Positions 42,838 to 51,630 of a stretch of DNA of 64,000 nt are shown one piece after another. Numbering within the stretch: the first letter of the stretch is position 1; the number at the start of each line of letters is the position of its first letter. The DNA lies in the NCBI GenBank assembly GCA_903883645.1, contig CAISBR010000009.1:26471-90470 (forward strand), in the 5' to 3' direction. A program made the position numbers and the translations under genes. The notes beneath the pieces were generated by a model. It had not been told where the DNA came from, did not search any database, and worked only from the letters and a program-made list of their open reading frames with translations. Origin of the DNA: an uncultured Myxococcales bacterium (GTDB lineage: Bacteria > Myxococcota_A > UBA9042).

Positions 42838-43407
42838 TCACGGCTGGCGCAGGTGCCCGTAGCCGCGCTCGATCACCAGCAATTCGCGGGTGAGCAGCTC
42901 GAACAAGAAGGGGTCGTCGACGATCATGGGCAGCACCTTGGCCGGCGTCTCGACCAGGTACTTGGTGGCTAGGCGCGGGCGCGGCCATTTTTGGCACGAG
43001 CGCAGATTGTCGATGCGATCCGCGGCCTTGATCTGCCGCACGGCGAGCGGCGACTGGGCCAGCACCGCCCAATACTGATCGTCGGTCTTGCGGGCCTCGG
43101 GCACGGCCTTCATTTCTTTCGACAAAGCGCGCACCGCCGCCGACACCTGCTCGCCAAAACGCTCACTCAATTCACGGTGATGCACGTCGCAGTCTTCGAG
43201 CACATCGTGCAGCAGCGCCACCGCTAGGACCCACGGCTCGCTCATCTTTGGATCGGGGTGTTCTGCCTCAAGAATTTGCCGCACGGCGCGCGGATGCACG
43301 ATGTACGGCAGCTCGGGCGCGGTGGCGTCGCCGGTGTTGCGCTTCTGACCGCGGTGAGCCCAGGCGGCAAAGGCATCGACGGCCTGTAGGTCAATGATAA
43401 GGCTCAT
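42838..43407 (-). CDS. MESH1-like small alarmone hydrolase (HD)
   Basis: A 189-residue protein matching the hydrolase half of RelA/SpoT and the human MESH1 type, both of which remove pyrophosphate from (p)ppGpp. Metal and catalytic residues line up: VHP at 37-39 (His38), LLHD at 65-68 (His67-Asp68), ED at 71-72, and KAADRIDNLR at 127-136 (Asp130, Asn134). There is no synthetase, TGS or ACT domain. It starts on an ATGA overlap with the inactive M16 subunit gene, so it is translated in the same operon. The activity is inferred from the motifs; a different nucleotide substrate is possible. Confidence 0.87.
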   Translation of the reverse strand: MSLIIDLQAVDAFAAWAHRGQKRNTGDATAPELPYIVHPRAVRQILEAEHPDPKMSEPWVLAVALLHDVLEDCDVHHRELSERFGEQVSAAVRALSKEMKAVPEARKTDDQYWAVLAQSPLAVRQIKAADRIDNLRSCQKWPRPRLATKYLVETPAKVLPMIVDDPFLFELLTRELLVIERGYGHLRQP

Positions 43408-44909
43408 GGTTCGTCGGGCTCCTCTTCTACACCCTTGGCACCGTCGTCGTCTTCGGTGGCGGCCGCAGGCGCGTCGACGGCGGTGGCGGGGCGTTGCGCC
43501 GGGGTCAGGCCCTTTTGGGCCGTTTGCTCGGGCAGTCCATTGCGTTCAAGTACTTCTACGGCAAATGCCGCCGCCGAGGCCGTCAATTTGTCGCGCAACG
43601 TCTTGGCCGACCCGACCACTGTCGCCACCAGGTTGTCGTGGCGCAGCCGCTCGCGCAGCACCCGCTGAACCGTTTTGTGATCAATGGCTTCGATGCGCTT
43701 CTCAAAGGTATCGACCTCGTCGTCGTCGAGCCCGAGCTCGGTGGCGCGCATGCGCTCGGCCAGCTCGCGGTCCGCCGTCTCGAGCCCCAAGCGATGGGCG
43801 CCGATGAGGTAATCCTTGGCAAAGCGCAGCTCGGCGGTAGAGATGCCATCCTTGCGCAATTCCTCAAGAATCTGCACGGCCAAGTCGATGGCGGCGCTGG
43901 CATCGCGGGCATTGGGGGCAAAGCCCATGGCCCAGGTCGACAGGTTCGGCGCGCCCGACAAACTGGACCAGGCACCGTACGACCAGCCGCGCAACTCTCT
44001 AATTTCACGATTGAGTCGCGACGTAAATGGCCCGCCCAGAACAGCATTGACCAGCAGCAAGGGCAGGGCGTCGCGGTGGTTGGCCGGCACGGTCGACAGG
44101 GCCAGCACCACCTGCGCCTGGGCGCGCCGTGGCTTGTCGATGAGCAGCAGGCGCCGGCCCGAGTCATCGGCCTTGCTGGGCGGCGGCTTGAGCGCGGGCC
44201 CGGTGGGGAAGTCGCCGAGCAGCTTGTGCACGAGCGCCTCGGCCGCGGGGCGATCGATGGCGCCCGAGAGGCCAATATGCACGTTGCTTGCGCCAATTTG
44301 TTTGCTGTGCCAGGCACTTAAGCTCGCCGTCGTCAGGGTCTGCAGGCTCGCCTTGGTGCCCCCCGTGGGCCGGCCCAGCAAGGTGCCCCGGTACAGGTAG
44401 CGACCGATGGCGTCGACCGCGAGACCGGCATCATCGTCGTGCAAGTGCTCGATATCGGCGATCATTTCCTCGCGCACGTTGTCGACCTGCGCCGATTCGA
44501 AGCGCGGGTGCAGCACCACATCGGCCAACAACTCTAGGCACTTCTCAAGGTTTTCGCTCGCCACATCGGCGTACAGGGTGGTGCCCAGCTTGTCGACACC
44601 CAGGCCCGGCTGCACGCCCAGGGCATCAAAAGCCTGCGAAAGGGCTTGCCGATCCCGCGAACCCGCGCCGCGCAGCGCTACCGACCAGCCCAGCGCCGTC
44701 AGCCCCTCTTGCCCCGGTGGGTCGGCCAGCGCGCCGCCGCCAATCAGCAGCCGCACCGACACGAGCTTGGGCCAAGGTCTAGAAACAACAAGTAGTTGCG
44801 GCACATTGCCTCGCTTTGGTTTGGCCGCCCAGCTGGGCAACGCCACAACCAGCAGCGCAAAAAGCAGCGTCACGCCTAGAGTTACGGCGAGCGCACGCGA
44901 TCCTCTCAT
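43404..44909 (-). CDS. M16-family peptidase, inactive-type subunit
   Basis: A 501-residue exported homologue of M16 zinc peptidases. A signal anchor (TLLFALLVVALPSWA) precedes the two-lobed M16 fold. The zinc motif HxxEH is absent: the corresponding place reads LTALGWSVALRG. This matches the non-catalytic partner in M16B heterodimers. A short acidic, Ala-rich C-terminal tail follows. I chose the ATG at 44909, which overlaps the stop of the active subunit gene (ATGA). Translational coupling and equal stoichiometry with the active partner are likely. Confidence 0.9.
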   Translation of the reverse strand: MRGSRALAVTLGVTLLFALLVVALPSWAAKPKRGNVPQLLVVSRPWPKLVSVRLLIGGGALADPPGQEGLTALGWSVALRGAGSRDRQALSQAFDALGVQPGLGVDKLGTTLYADVASENLEKCLELLADVVLHPRFESAQVDNVREEMIADIEHLHDDDAGLAVDAIGRYLYRGTLLGRPTGGTKASLQTLTTASLSAWHSKQIGASNVHIGLSGAIDRPAAEALVHKLLGDFPTGPALKPPPSKADDSGRRLLLIDKPRRAQAQVVLALSTVPANHRDALPLLLVNAVLGGPFTSRLNREIRELRGWSYGAWSSLSGAPNLSTWAMGFAPNARDASAAIDLAVQILEELRKDGISTAELRFAKDYLIGAHRLGLETADRELAERMRATELGLDDDEVDTFEKRIEAIDHKTVQRVLRERLRHDNLVATVVGSAKTLRDKLTASAAAFAVEVLERNGLPEQTAQKGLTPAQRPATAVDAPAAATEDDDGAKGVEEEPDEP

Positions 44910-46375
44910 CCGGCGCGACCCTTCTTGCGGCGCGACAGGCTCGTCTGGGCCGGCGGATCGGCGCGCAACACCGTGCGGCCTTCGTTTTTCAGCCACTTGA
45001 TCGCCGCATTTTGCAGATCGGCGGGCGTAGCCTGGTCGATGGCCAGCCACCAGCGCTGGTGCAGGCCCAGATCCAGATCGCTGGCCCAGGTGCGGCCCAG
45101 CACATCGGCGCGGCCGTCGGCGCTGGCAAGCTCGCGCAGTTGCTGGGTCTTCAGGCGATTGCGCGCCGCATCGAGCTCCGTCTGCGTCACCGGATGGGCG
45201 CCCAGCAGGTCGGCCAGCACGGTCAGCAGCAGGGTCTCTGCGTCGGCAGCGGTCTTGCCGGGGCGCAAGGTGGTGTAGATCTCGAACAGGCCGCCCAGGC
45301 GCAGATCACTCTGGCTGGCCGAAACACTTGACGCTACGCGGCTTTGCTCGACCAGTTGCCGATACAAGCGCGTCGAGTCTGAGCTCGCCAGCACCTCGGC
45401 CAGCAGCGCCAGCGCCGGGTGGTCGGCGTGCCCCAGCGGCACCGTGCGCCATGCCACCGCCAGCCGCGAACTGCCCGCGTCGATCGTTAGCGTACAGGTG
45501 GCCAGCGGCTTGGAATTGCTGGGTTTATCTAGACGCTTTGGCCCTGTCCGCGCCGGCACCGCGCCGTACCACTTGACCGCCTCGCCCAACACGGCCGTGG
45601 GGTCAAAACCACCCGTGACAACGATTGCTGTATTTTCGGGAACGTAGCGCGTGCGGTAGAATTCGACCACATCGCCCACCTGCAGCCCGGCCAAGTCCAC
45701 CGCCGTGCCGATCACCGGATGACCATACACTTCCTTGCCAAACGCGGCGTTCCACAGGGTCTCGACCACCAGCGAGTCGGGGTCGTCGTCGATCTCTTCG
45801 CGGCGCTCGTTGCGCACCACCTCAAGCTCGCTGCGCACGGCTTGGGCACTTAAGTCTAGGTGTTGCAAGCGATCGGCTTCGAGTTCAAACACCATCCCCA
45901 CTTGGCTCGGCGGCACTACCTCGTGGTACATCGTCCAATCGAACCACGTCGCGGCATTGGCGCTGGCGCCGTGTTGCTCAAGCGCGCGGTCAAAAGTGCC
46001 GGCTGGCCGGGTCGTGGTCGACTTAAACATCGTATGTTCAAGCAGATGCGCCAGCCCCGTCTTGCCCGGCGTTTCGTCAGCCGAGCCGACCCGCACCCAG
46101 GTATGCACCGCCACCACCGGCGATGCCGGATCTGGCGCCAGCAGAATCTGCAGCCCGTTCGCTAGCTTCCACCGCTCGACCCCCGCCGGACCAAACGCGG
46201 TGGCATCCAGCCATTGCACCCCCGTCACGCCGTGATCCGTAAGCGTCTTCTGGCGTTCCTTGGCCTGCAGCTCCAGCGTCGGCATCGTCGTCTCCCCGGC
46301 GGTGGCGCTGGTCGTCCAGCCCGTTTGCAGCCAGCACGTGAGCAGCGCGGCCCAGTACCAGCGGTGGTCTGTCAT
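44906..46375 (-). CDS. M16-family zinc peptidase, catalytic subunit
   Basis: A 489-residue exported peptidase. Signal peptide at about residues 5-26. Zinc ligands are His110 and His114 in HLLEH, Glu113 as catalytic base, and a third ligand at Glu190 (VRNERREE), exactly 76 residues after His114 as in pitrilysin-type enzymes. M16B enzymes cut small peptides or signal peptides as heterodimers. The neighbouring gene encodes a zinc-less partner. Start ATG at 46375 overlaps the stop of the ArsA-like gene (ATGA). Confidence 0.94.
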   Translation of the reverse strand: MTDHRWYWAALLTCWLQTGWTTSATAGETTMPTLELQAKERQKTLTDHGVTGVQWLDATAFGPAGVERWKLANGLQILLAPDPASPVVAVHTWVRVGSADETPGKTGLAHLLEHTMFKSTTTRPAGTFDRALEQHGASANAATWFDWTMYHEVVPPSQVGMVFELEADRLQHLDLSAQAVRSELEVVRNERREEIDDDPDSLVVETLWNAAFGKEVYGHPVIGTAVDLAGLQVGDVVEFYRTRYVPENTAIVVTGGFDPTAVLGEAVKWYGAVPARTGPKRLDKPSNSKPLATCTLTIDAGSSRLAVAWRTVPLGHADHPALALLAEVLASSDSTRLYRQLVEQSRVASSVSASQSDLRLGGLFEIYTTLRPGKTAADAETLLLTVLADLLGAHPVTQTELDAARNRLKTQQLRELASADGRADVLGRTWASDLDLGLHQRWWLAIDQATPADLQNAAIKWLKNEGRTVLRADPPAQTSLSRRKKGRAG

Positions 46376-47475
46376 GCGCGCGACCCAGTTCCGCGCAGCT
46401 CGGCCTGCCGCAGATCCGCCGACTCCATGCCGGCTTTGGCGTGTTCACTCAGCAATTCGAGCTGGGCGCGGCCAATCGGCTCGAGCAAATGCGGCAGTTC
46501 AACGATGGGCATCGCCGCCTGGCGCCGCAGCCGCTGCAGCTGGGTCTGCTGGGCACTCCACCATTCTTGATAAGTATCAATGGCTTGAAAGGCGTCGTGC
46601 GCCACGCCCTGGCTGCGGTGCAACGCGGTATGCAGGTGGCGCGCCTGGCTCTCGCCCAAGATGCGCGGCAACACTTGATTCGCAAACAGATAACCCGTGG
46701 GCGTGCCCAGCACGGTGCGGGCCTGGTGGCACAGCTCTAGCGCCTCACTCACCGGCAATTCCTGAGGCAGCGTCACCACATGCAGGGCGGTCCGCTGCGG
46801 ATCTTCGAGCAGGGCGCGCATCGCCCGCGCATCATCGGCCATCGGCCCAAACGGCACGGCTTCTAAGATCACTTGCGGCAACCGCAGCAGCGACATGCCG
46901 TGGCCCGTGGCCGGCGCGTCAATGATCAGCAGATCCCACGCGCGCGAGCCGTCGGCGGCGGTGTCCATCGCCTCCATGTGCCAGGTCTTGCCCAGCATCA
47001 GCATCTCGTTCATGCCCGGAATCATTCGGGTAAGCCGGCGCATGATGTCGTTTTCGAACACGAGGTTGTGCAGGGCCCGAAAGCGCAGCTTCATCTGGCC
47101 GTACTCGCGCAAAGCGTCGGCCGGCGTCAGGTTGGCGGCGTACAGCGGCAGCGCGGGATCGAGGCGCAAGGGGGCGTAACTAGTGATGGGCAAACCAAAA
47201 GGCCGGCCGACCCAGTCGCGCGCCGCCAGCTGCACAATGCACGTGCGCAGCCCGTAGTGGGCCGAGGCCAAGCCCAGCGCCATCGCCAGGGTCGAGCGGC
47301 CTACGCCACCCTTGCCCGACACGATCGCAAATCGGCGTTCGAACAGGCTACTGCGCAACGGACTACCCGCACCGCGCCCGCGCGGCAGCGCTACATGGTC
47401 GGGCAGAGCGTGCCGAATGTCTAGATGGCGAGGCACGATGCGAGCAGTGGCGCGCCGGAGCGAGAGGTGTAGCAT
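46372..47475 (-). CDS. ArsA/GET3-like P-loop ATPase with Arg in Walker A
   Basis: A P-loop ATPase of the ArsA/Get3/ParA type. The deviant Walker A reads KGGVGRST (Lys55...Arg60), so the signature Lys is retained but the second Lys is Arg. Further features: LLIIDAPATGHG (switch II-like) and VTLPQELPVSEA (near the A-loop), as in ArsA homologues. No arsenic genes lie nearby. The start is uncertain. The ATG at 47475 shares the sequence CATG with the start of the divergent gene, but a TTG at 47358 lies just before the ATPase fold and would leave a normal promoter gap. The 3' end overlaps the M16 gene (ATGA). Confidence 0.85.
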   Translation of the reverse strand: MLHLSLRRATARIVPRHLDIRHALPDHVALPRGRGAGSPLRSSLFERRFAIVSGKGGVGRSTLAMALGLASAHYGLRTCIVQLAARDWVGRPFGLPITSYAPLRLDPALPLYAANLTPADALREYGQMKLRFRALHNLVFENDIMRRLTRMIPGMNEMLMLGKTWHMEAMDTAADGSRAWDLLIIDAPATGHGMSLLRLPQVILEAVPFGPMADDARAMRALLEDPQRTALHVVTLPQELPVSEALELCHQARTVLGTPTGYLFANQVLPRILGESQARHLHTALHRSQGVAHDAFQAIDTYQEWWSAQQTQLQRLRRQAAMPIVELPHLLEPIGRAQLELLSEHAKAGMESADLRQAELRGTGSRA

Positions 47476-48955
47476 GGGGAGCATGACGCCGAAACAATAC
47501 ACGCTTTTGCTGATTTGCACGCTAACTTGGCTACTTCTTGGGATGGTTGCGAACGTGTCGCTGGCTTGGGCCGCGCCGCCCGCGCAACCGCCGGGGCTGC
47601 CCTGGCGGCCGAGCGAGGCCTATGCCCAGCACCCGCTGGTGGTCGCGGCGCGGCAGGGCCCGGGGCTGCCGCAAGCTGTGGCCGAGGCGGTGCTGAGCGA
47701 GCGGCTTTCGGCGGACCGGGCGCTGGCGGTGATCGATGCGCTGGCTGCCGATGGGTTGAAAGTGTATGATACTGAACAGGTGTTGTTGGCGAGCATTGCC
47801 GCGCATCCGGCTATGAGCCACGCCGCGGTCGAGTTCATCGAGCACATGCCGGTGGTCGAGCTGGGGCCAAAGCAAGCCATGCTGCTGGGCTGGTTGCGCG
47901 CGCGGACCGATGCGGGGGCGCCCCAGGCCCTGAATCGCCATAGCGACGAGGTGGGCGGCGCGGGGGGCCTGCAGTTGATCGAGCAGGCGGCCGCGCAAGC
48001 GCCGCAGTGGCAGGTGGCGCAGGTCGCCTTGCAGGTGTTGCAGTGGGTGGCGCAGCCCCAGGCGCGGCAGTGTGCGGCGTTGCGCAAGCTGGTGGCGGCG
48101 GCGCGCGAGTCCGGTCAGCTACCCCTGGCCTTGCCGGCAGCCCAAGCCGCGATCGACTTGGCGCTGCTGCTCGATCAGCCCAAGAACCAGGCCGTGGCGC
48201 TGTGCCCGCCAGAGGTGCGGCAAGACTGGTTGCGCCCCCTGCAGTTGCCGCCGCCCGCGCCCGAAGACTTTCAACCGCCGGGGCTGCGACCGCCGCCGCC
48301 CACGGTGCCGCGCGGTCATCCCGAGCTCGATGCGCTGCTGCTCGCCGCGCCCGTGTTTCGCGGTTGGATGGCGCAACCTATTGTAAAATCGATGGTACTG
48401 CGCACGCCGCTGCAGGCCGGGCCGCTGTCGGCCAGCCTGGATGCCGATCCCACGGCCGACACGGCGCTCGCTGCGATCAACGCCTCGCTGTACAACGGCC
48501 GCACGCCGATTAGCGACCATGTGGTGGTGGCGTGGGAGGCGGTGCTGCTGCGCCATGCTCTCGTCGATGCCGATCTCAGTCAGCAAGATAAGCTTACAGT
48601 GCGCGAGCTTAGCCCCTCTGAGGCGGCGCTGCTGGGCTATGCGCGGGCCTTGGCTGGGCCGATCCAAGGCTCGCTTGAGCCCGGGCAGCCCGCGCGTCTA
48701 GCGCCCGCCGAAGTGCTTTTCGACCGTGCCCATGGCGGCTTGCCGGCCCAGGCGCTGCTGGCCCCGCTATGGGCTTTAGCCTTGCCGATCGAGCTGTTGC
48801 GTGGTCGCGATGCCTGTGCCGCCGCCCGCCGCGCCGAGGCCGTGCGCTTCGTGGTGCAGAAGTCGACGCTGCCGACGGAGGCCCGCGAAGTGCTTGTTTC
48901 GGCTCTGCAAACGCTTGAGCATGCCTGCCCGCTGCCGCCACCCGCCCAGCCCTAG
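47474..48955 (+). CDS. Exported protein of unknown function
   Basis: A 493-residue protein with a signal peptide (hydrophobic core LLLICTLTWLLLGMVANVSLAWA, cleaved near AWA-AP) and a long Ala/Pro/Gln/Leu-rich helical body, possibly an alpha-solenoid; no family recognised. The ATG at 47474 follows GAGAGG; another ATG at 47483 is an alternative. It is divergent from the ArsA-like gene with overlapping possible starts. It is followed by a 10-bp inverted repeat that begins in its stop codon. Confidence 0.65.
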   Translation: MGSMTPKQYTLLLICTLTWLLLGMVANVSLAWAAPPAQPPGLPWRPSEAYAQHPLVVAARQGPGLPQAVAEAVLSERLSADRALAVIDALAADGLKVYDTEQVLLASIAAHPAMSHAAVEFIEHMPVVELGPKQAMLLGWLRARTDAGAPQALNRHSDEVGGAGGLQLIEQAAAQAPQWQVAQVALQVLQWVAQPQARQCAALRKLVAAARESGQLPLALPAAQAAIDLALLLDQPKNQAVALCPPEVRQDWLRPLQLPPPAPEDFQPPGLRPPPPTVPRGHPELDALLLAAPVFRGWMAQPIVKSMVLRTPLQAGPLSASLDADPTADTALAAINASLYNGRTPISDHVVVAWEAVLLRHALVDADLSQQDKLTVRELSPSEAALLGYARALAGPIQGSLEPGQPARLAPAEVLFDRAHGGLPAQALLAPLWALALPIELLRGRDACAAARRAEAVRFVVQKSTLPTEAREVLVSALQTLEHACPLPPPAQP

Positions 48956-49006
48956 TACACCAAGTCCGAAGTCCTTTCAGGGTTGCGCGAGCTATGCTTG
49001 GTGTAC
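48955..49006. repeat. 10-bp perfect inverted repeat after a stop codon
   Basis: GTACACCAAG at 48955-48964 and CTTGGTGTAC at 48997-49006 are exact inverted copies around a 32-base loop. The first arm starts on the last base of the stop codon of the exported protein gene. No T-tract follows, so it is not a classical terminator, but it may protect or end the transcript. Confidence 0.75.
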
Positions 49007-49249
49007 AAGGCGGCGCTAGCCGCACGCAGGGGTCGCAGGTGGCGGCGCCCCCCCTTGCTTAGCCAAAAGGTTAGGAGCCTAAACCCGAAAAGACATGAGC
49101 TTATCCCTGATCGAATTTGACGTTTGGGGTGCTAGCTCCAAGTTGCCTTGCGTGACAGTCGTGCAACGTCGCCGCCCAACCGCTTCACGCCCCGGCGCTT
49201 GCGCCCTAAACTACTGGCCCCAAGGCGCCCCTGCCTGGCCGAGGATCGA

Positions 49250-49891
49250 ATGGGTCTGCAAGACATCGTGCGCTGGTTCATTCCGCAAGAGATGAAGTTC
49301 TATGACTTTTTAGAAAAGCAGGCGGTGCTGTCGGCCGAGGGTGCCAAGGCGTTGGCCGAGCTGCTGCATCAAGAGGCCGACCCCGAAAGAGTCCGCGATG
49401 CCGTGCAAGACGTTGAACATCAAGGCGATGCTGTGGTGCACGCCATGGAAGAAGAGCTGGCGCGCACCTTTGTGACGCCGATCGACCGCGAAGACCTGCA
49501 GCTGCTGTCGTCGCGGCTCGACGATGTTCTCGACCTGACCAACGGCGCCGCCCGCGCGTATGCGCTGATGGGGATGGAGAATCCGTCGCCGGCGATGCAC
49601 GAGCTGATGCAAAAACTGGTCGAGATTACGGCCGTGCTGGCCGAGACGGTGCCCAAGCTGCGCCGCCACGCCTACCAAGACCTGGTGCAAGACTGCCGCA
49701 AACTGCGCAAGATCGAGAAAGAAAGCGACACCATCTACCGCGAGGCGATGCGCGACCTTTTCCACGACCCGGCGATCGATGCCAAGACGCTGGTGCGAAA
49801 CCGCCAGATTTTAGACGACTTAGAGCGTGCTATCGATTTTGCCGAGCTCGCCGGCGACACCCTGATGCAGCTTTCGATTAAGCACGGGTAG
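49250..49891 (+). CDS. DUF47/PhoU-like Pit accessory protein
   Basis: A 213-residue helical protein of the DUF47 family, PhoU-like homologues usually encoded next to low-affinity phosphate transporters of the Pit type and thought to regulate them. Acidic motifs include EHQGDAVVH (E/D-x4-D-x-type metal-binding helix) and the later IEKESDTIYREA. It is the first gene of the phosphate transport pair, 6 bp before pit. The ATG at 49250 follows GAGGATCGA. The frame open from 49148 adds a featureless N-terminal extension. Confidence 0.92.
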   Translation: MGLQDIVRWFIPQEMKFYDFLEKQAVLSAEGAKALAELLHQEADPERVRDAVQDVEHQGDAVVHAMEEELARTFVTPIDREDLQLLSSRLDDVLDLTNGAARAYALMGMENPSPAMHELMQKLVEITAVLAETVPKLRRHAYQDLVQDCRKLRKIEKESDTIYREAMRDLFHDPAIDAKTLVRNRQILDDLERAIDFAELAGDTLMQLSIKHG

Positions 49892-49897
49892 GCGGCG

Positions 49898-50920
49898 ATG
49901 CTCACTTTGCTTATCGTTGTCATCGTCGTGGCGCTCGTGTTCGATTTTGTCAATGGTTTCCACGATGCCGCCAATGCCATCGCCACGGTGGTGTCGACTG
50001 GCGTGCTGCACGTGCGCACGGCCGTCATCGTGGCTGGCCTGTTCAATTTCGTAGGCGCCATGATGGGTACCGCGGTGGCCAAGACCATCGCCAACGACTT
50101 TACTACCCCCGGGCTGGTGACGCTGACGGTCATCTTGTCGACCCTGCTGGGCGCGGTGGCGTGGAACCTGCTGACCTGGTGGTTTGGCATCCCGTCGTCG
50201 AGCTCGCACGCGCTGATTGGCGCGCTGTGTGGCGCGGTGGTGGTCAGGGCCGGCGTGGGCGCGTTTAAGTGGCAGGCACTGGTGCATAAAGTGGTGGTGC
50301 CGCTGGTGATTTCGCCCCTGTTCGGCTTTGTGCTGGCGTTTGTGGTGATGATCGGCCTGCTGTGGGCGCTGCGGCGGGTGCGGCCGGCGATGGTGCACAA
50401 GCAGTCGCGGCGGATGCAGCTGGTGTCGGCGTGTTTTATGGCCCTGTCGCACGGCAGCAACGATGCACAAAAATCGATGGGTATCATTACGTTGGCGCTC
50501 AGCATCTACATGGCACAGGGCGGCGGCAACCTGCCCAGCTGGATTTTGCCCAGCCACCCCGGCGGCGTGCCCATGTGGGTCGTCGCGGCGTGCGCCCTGG
50601 CTATTGGCTTGGGCACCATGGGCGGTGGCAAAAAGATTATCCATACCATGGGCAGTAAGATTATTAGGATCAACCCGTTGCAAGGCTTTGCTGCCGAGAC
50701 CAGCGGCGCGGCCACCATCCTAATTGCCAGCCACATGGGCATCCCCCTGTCGACCACCCACTGCATCAACGCGTGCATCATGGGCGTGGGCGCCAGCAAG
50801 CGCGTGTCGGCGGTGCGCTGGGGCGTGGCGGGCAACATCGTCACGGCGTGGGTGCTGACCATTCCGGCGACAGCGCTGCTGGCCGGCATGACGCAGTACA
50901 TCTTTGATTTCTTTACCTGA
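49898..50920 (+). CDS. pit: PiT-family inorganic phosphate transporter
   Basis: A 340-residue low-affinity phosphate transporter of the inner membrane, driven by proton or sodium. About ten transmembrane segments in two repeated halves, with the conserved DFVNGFHDAANAIATVVSTG at the N-terminus and GSNDAQKSMGIITLAL plus AAETSGAATILIASHMGIPLSTTHC later; the paired GxxHDxxN/GSNDxQ motifs are the family signature. Immediately after the DUF47 gene (6 bp) and before the elbB gene (27 bp). Confidence 0.95.
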   Translation: MLTLLIVVIVVALVFDFVNGFHDAANAIATVVSTGVLHVRTAVIVAGLFNFVGAMMGTAVAKTIANDFTTPGLVTLTVILSTLLGAVAWNLLTWWFGIPSSSSHALIGALCGAVVVRAGVGAFKWQALVHKVVVPLVISPLFGFVLAFVVMIGLLWALRRVRPAMVHKQSRRMQLVSACFMALSHGSNDAQKSMGIITLALSIYMAQGGGNLPSWILPSHPGGVPMWVVAACALAIGLGTMGGGKKIIHTMGSKIIRINPLQGFAAETSGAATILIASHMGIPLSTTHCINACIMGVGASKRVSAVRWGVAGNIVTAWVLTIPATALLAGMTQYIFDFFT

Positions 50921-50947
50921 TTCGAAACTCAGACGCGAGGGCTCCCC

Positions 50948-51613
50948 ATGGATAAGCAAAAGCAAGTCGCGGTCATTCTCTGCGGCAGCGGCTACAAAGA
51001 CGGCAGCGAAATTCGCGAGTCGGTGGCCGTACTTTGGGCCCTGTCGCAGCACCCGGTGCAGGTGCAGTGCTTTGCCCCCGATGCCGAGCAGACCGATGTG
51101 GTCAACTGCCTAACCGGCAAGGTAGAAAAGAAGCAGAAGCGCAATATGCTAGTCGAGTCGGCGCGCATCGCCCGCGGCCAAGTGCTGGCCCTGAGCGAGC
51201 TGGACCCGGCGCAGTTCGACGCGGTGATCCTGCCCGGCGGCTTTGGCGCGGCCAAGAATCTGTGCGATTTCGCGGTGAACGGGGCTAAGGCCACGGTGCG
51301 GCCCGAGCTGCAGACGGCTTTGCAGGCCTTCTATGCCGCGGGCAAGCCGATCGGTGCCGTGTGCATTGCGCCGGTGATTGTGGCGCTGGCGTTTGCGGGC
51401 CAGGGCTTTGACCTGACGCTGGGTGGCGAAGGCGGCGCGGCAGATGTGGCGGTGGCCTTGGGTCATAACCACGTGATTGCCTTGCCGAATCAGACCGTGA
51501 TTGACCGCGCGCACAAGCTTGTGACCACGCCGGCGTATATGTACGACGATGCGCCGCTGCACGAGGTGTTTGAGGGGATTCGCAAGCTGGTGGCGGCGGT
51601 GGTGGGGTTGTAG
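50948..51613 (+). CDS. elbB: ElbB/ES1-type glyoxalase-like protein (DJ-1/PfpI superfamily)
   Basis: A 221-residue cytosolic protein matching ElbB, which in E. coli has glyoxalase activity and has been linked to isoprenoid synthesis. Features are VILCGSGYKDGSEI, PGGFGAAKNL, and the nucleophile region IGAVCIAPVIVA with the elbow Cys. The length (217 in E. coli) matches. It lies 27 bp downstream of pit on the same strand, probably read from the same transcript by position; no functional link is evident. Confidence 0.95.
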   Translation: MDKQKQVAVILCGSGYKDGSEIRESVAVLWALSQHPVQVQCFAPDAEQTDVVNCLTGKVEKKQKRNMLVESARIARGQVLALSELDPAQFDAVILPGGFGAAKNLCDFAVNGAKATVRPELQTALQAFYAAGKPIGAVCIAPVIVALAFAGQGFDLTLGGEGGAADVAVALGHNHVIALPNQTVIDRAHKLVTTPAYMYDDAPLHEVFEGIRKLVAAVVGL

Positions 51614-51630
51614 TGCGGGTGGTGGTGCGC

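Noticed and set aside
46372..47475. Arsenic resistance operon
   Set aside because: The ArsA-like ATPase is coupled to M16 peptidases and an HD hydrolase; no arsB, arsC or arsR nearby.
49820..50683. Long minus-strand frame opposite the DUF47 and pit genes (His/Gln-rich)
   Set aside because: Antisense to well-defined genes; composition is the usual reverse-complement shadow in GC-rich DNA.
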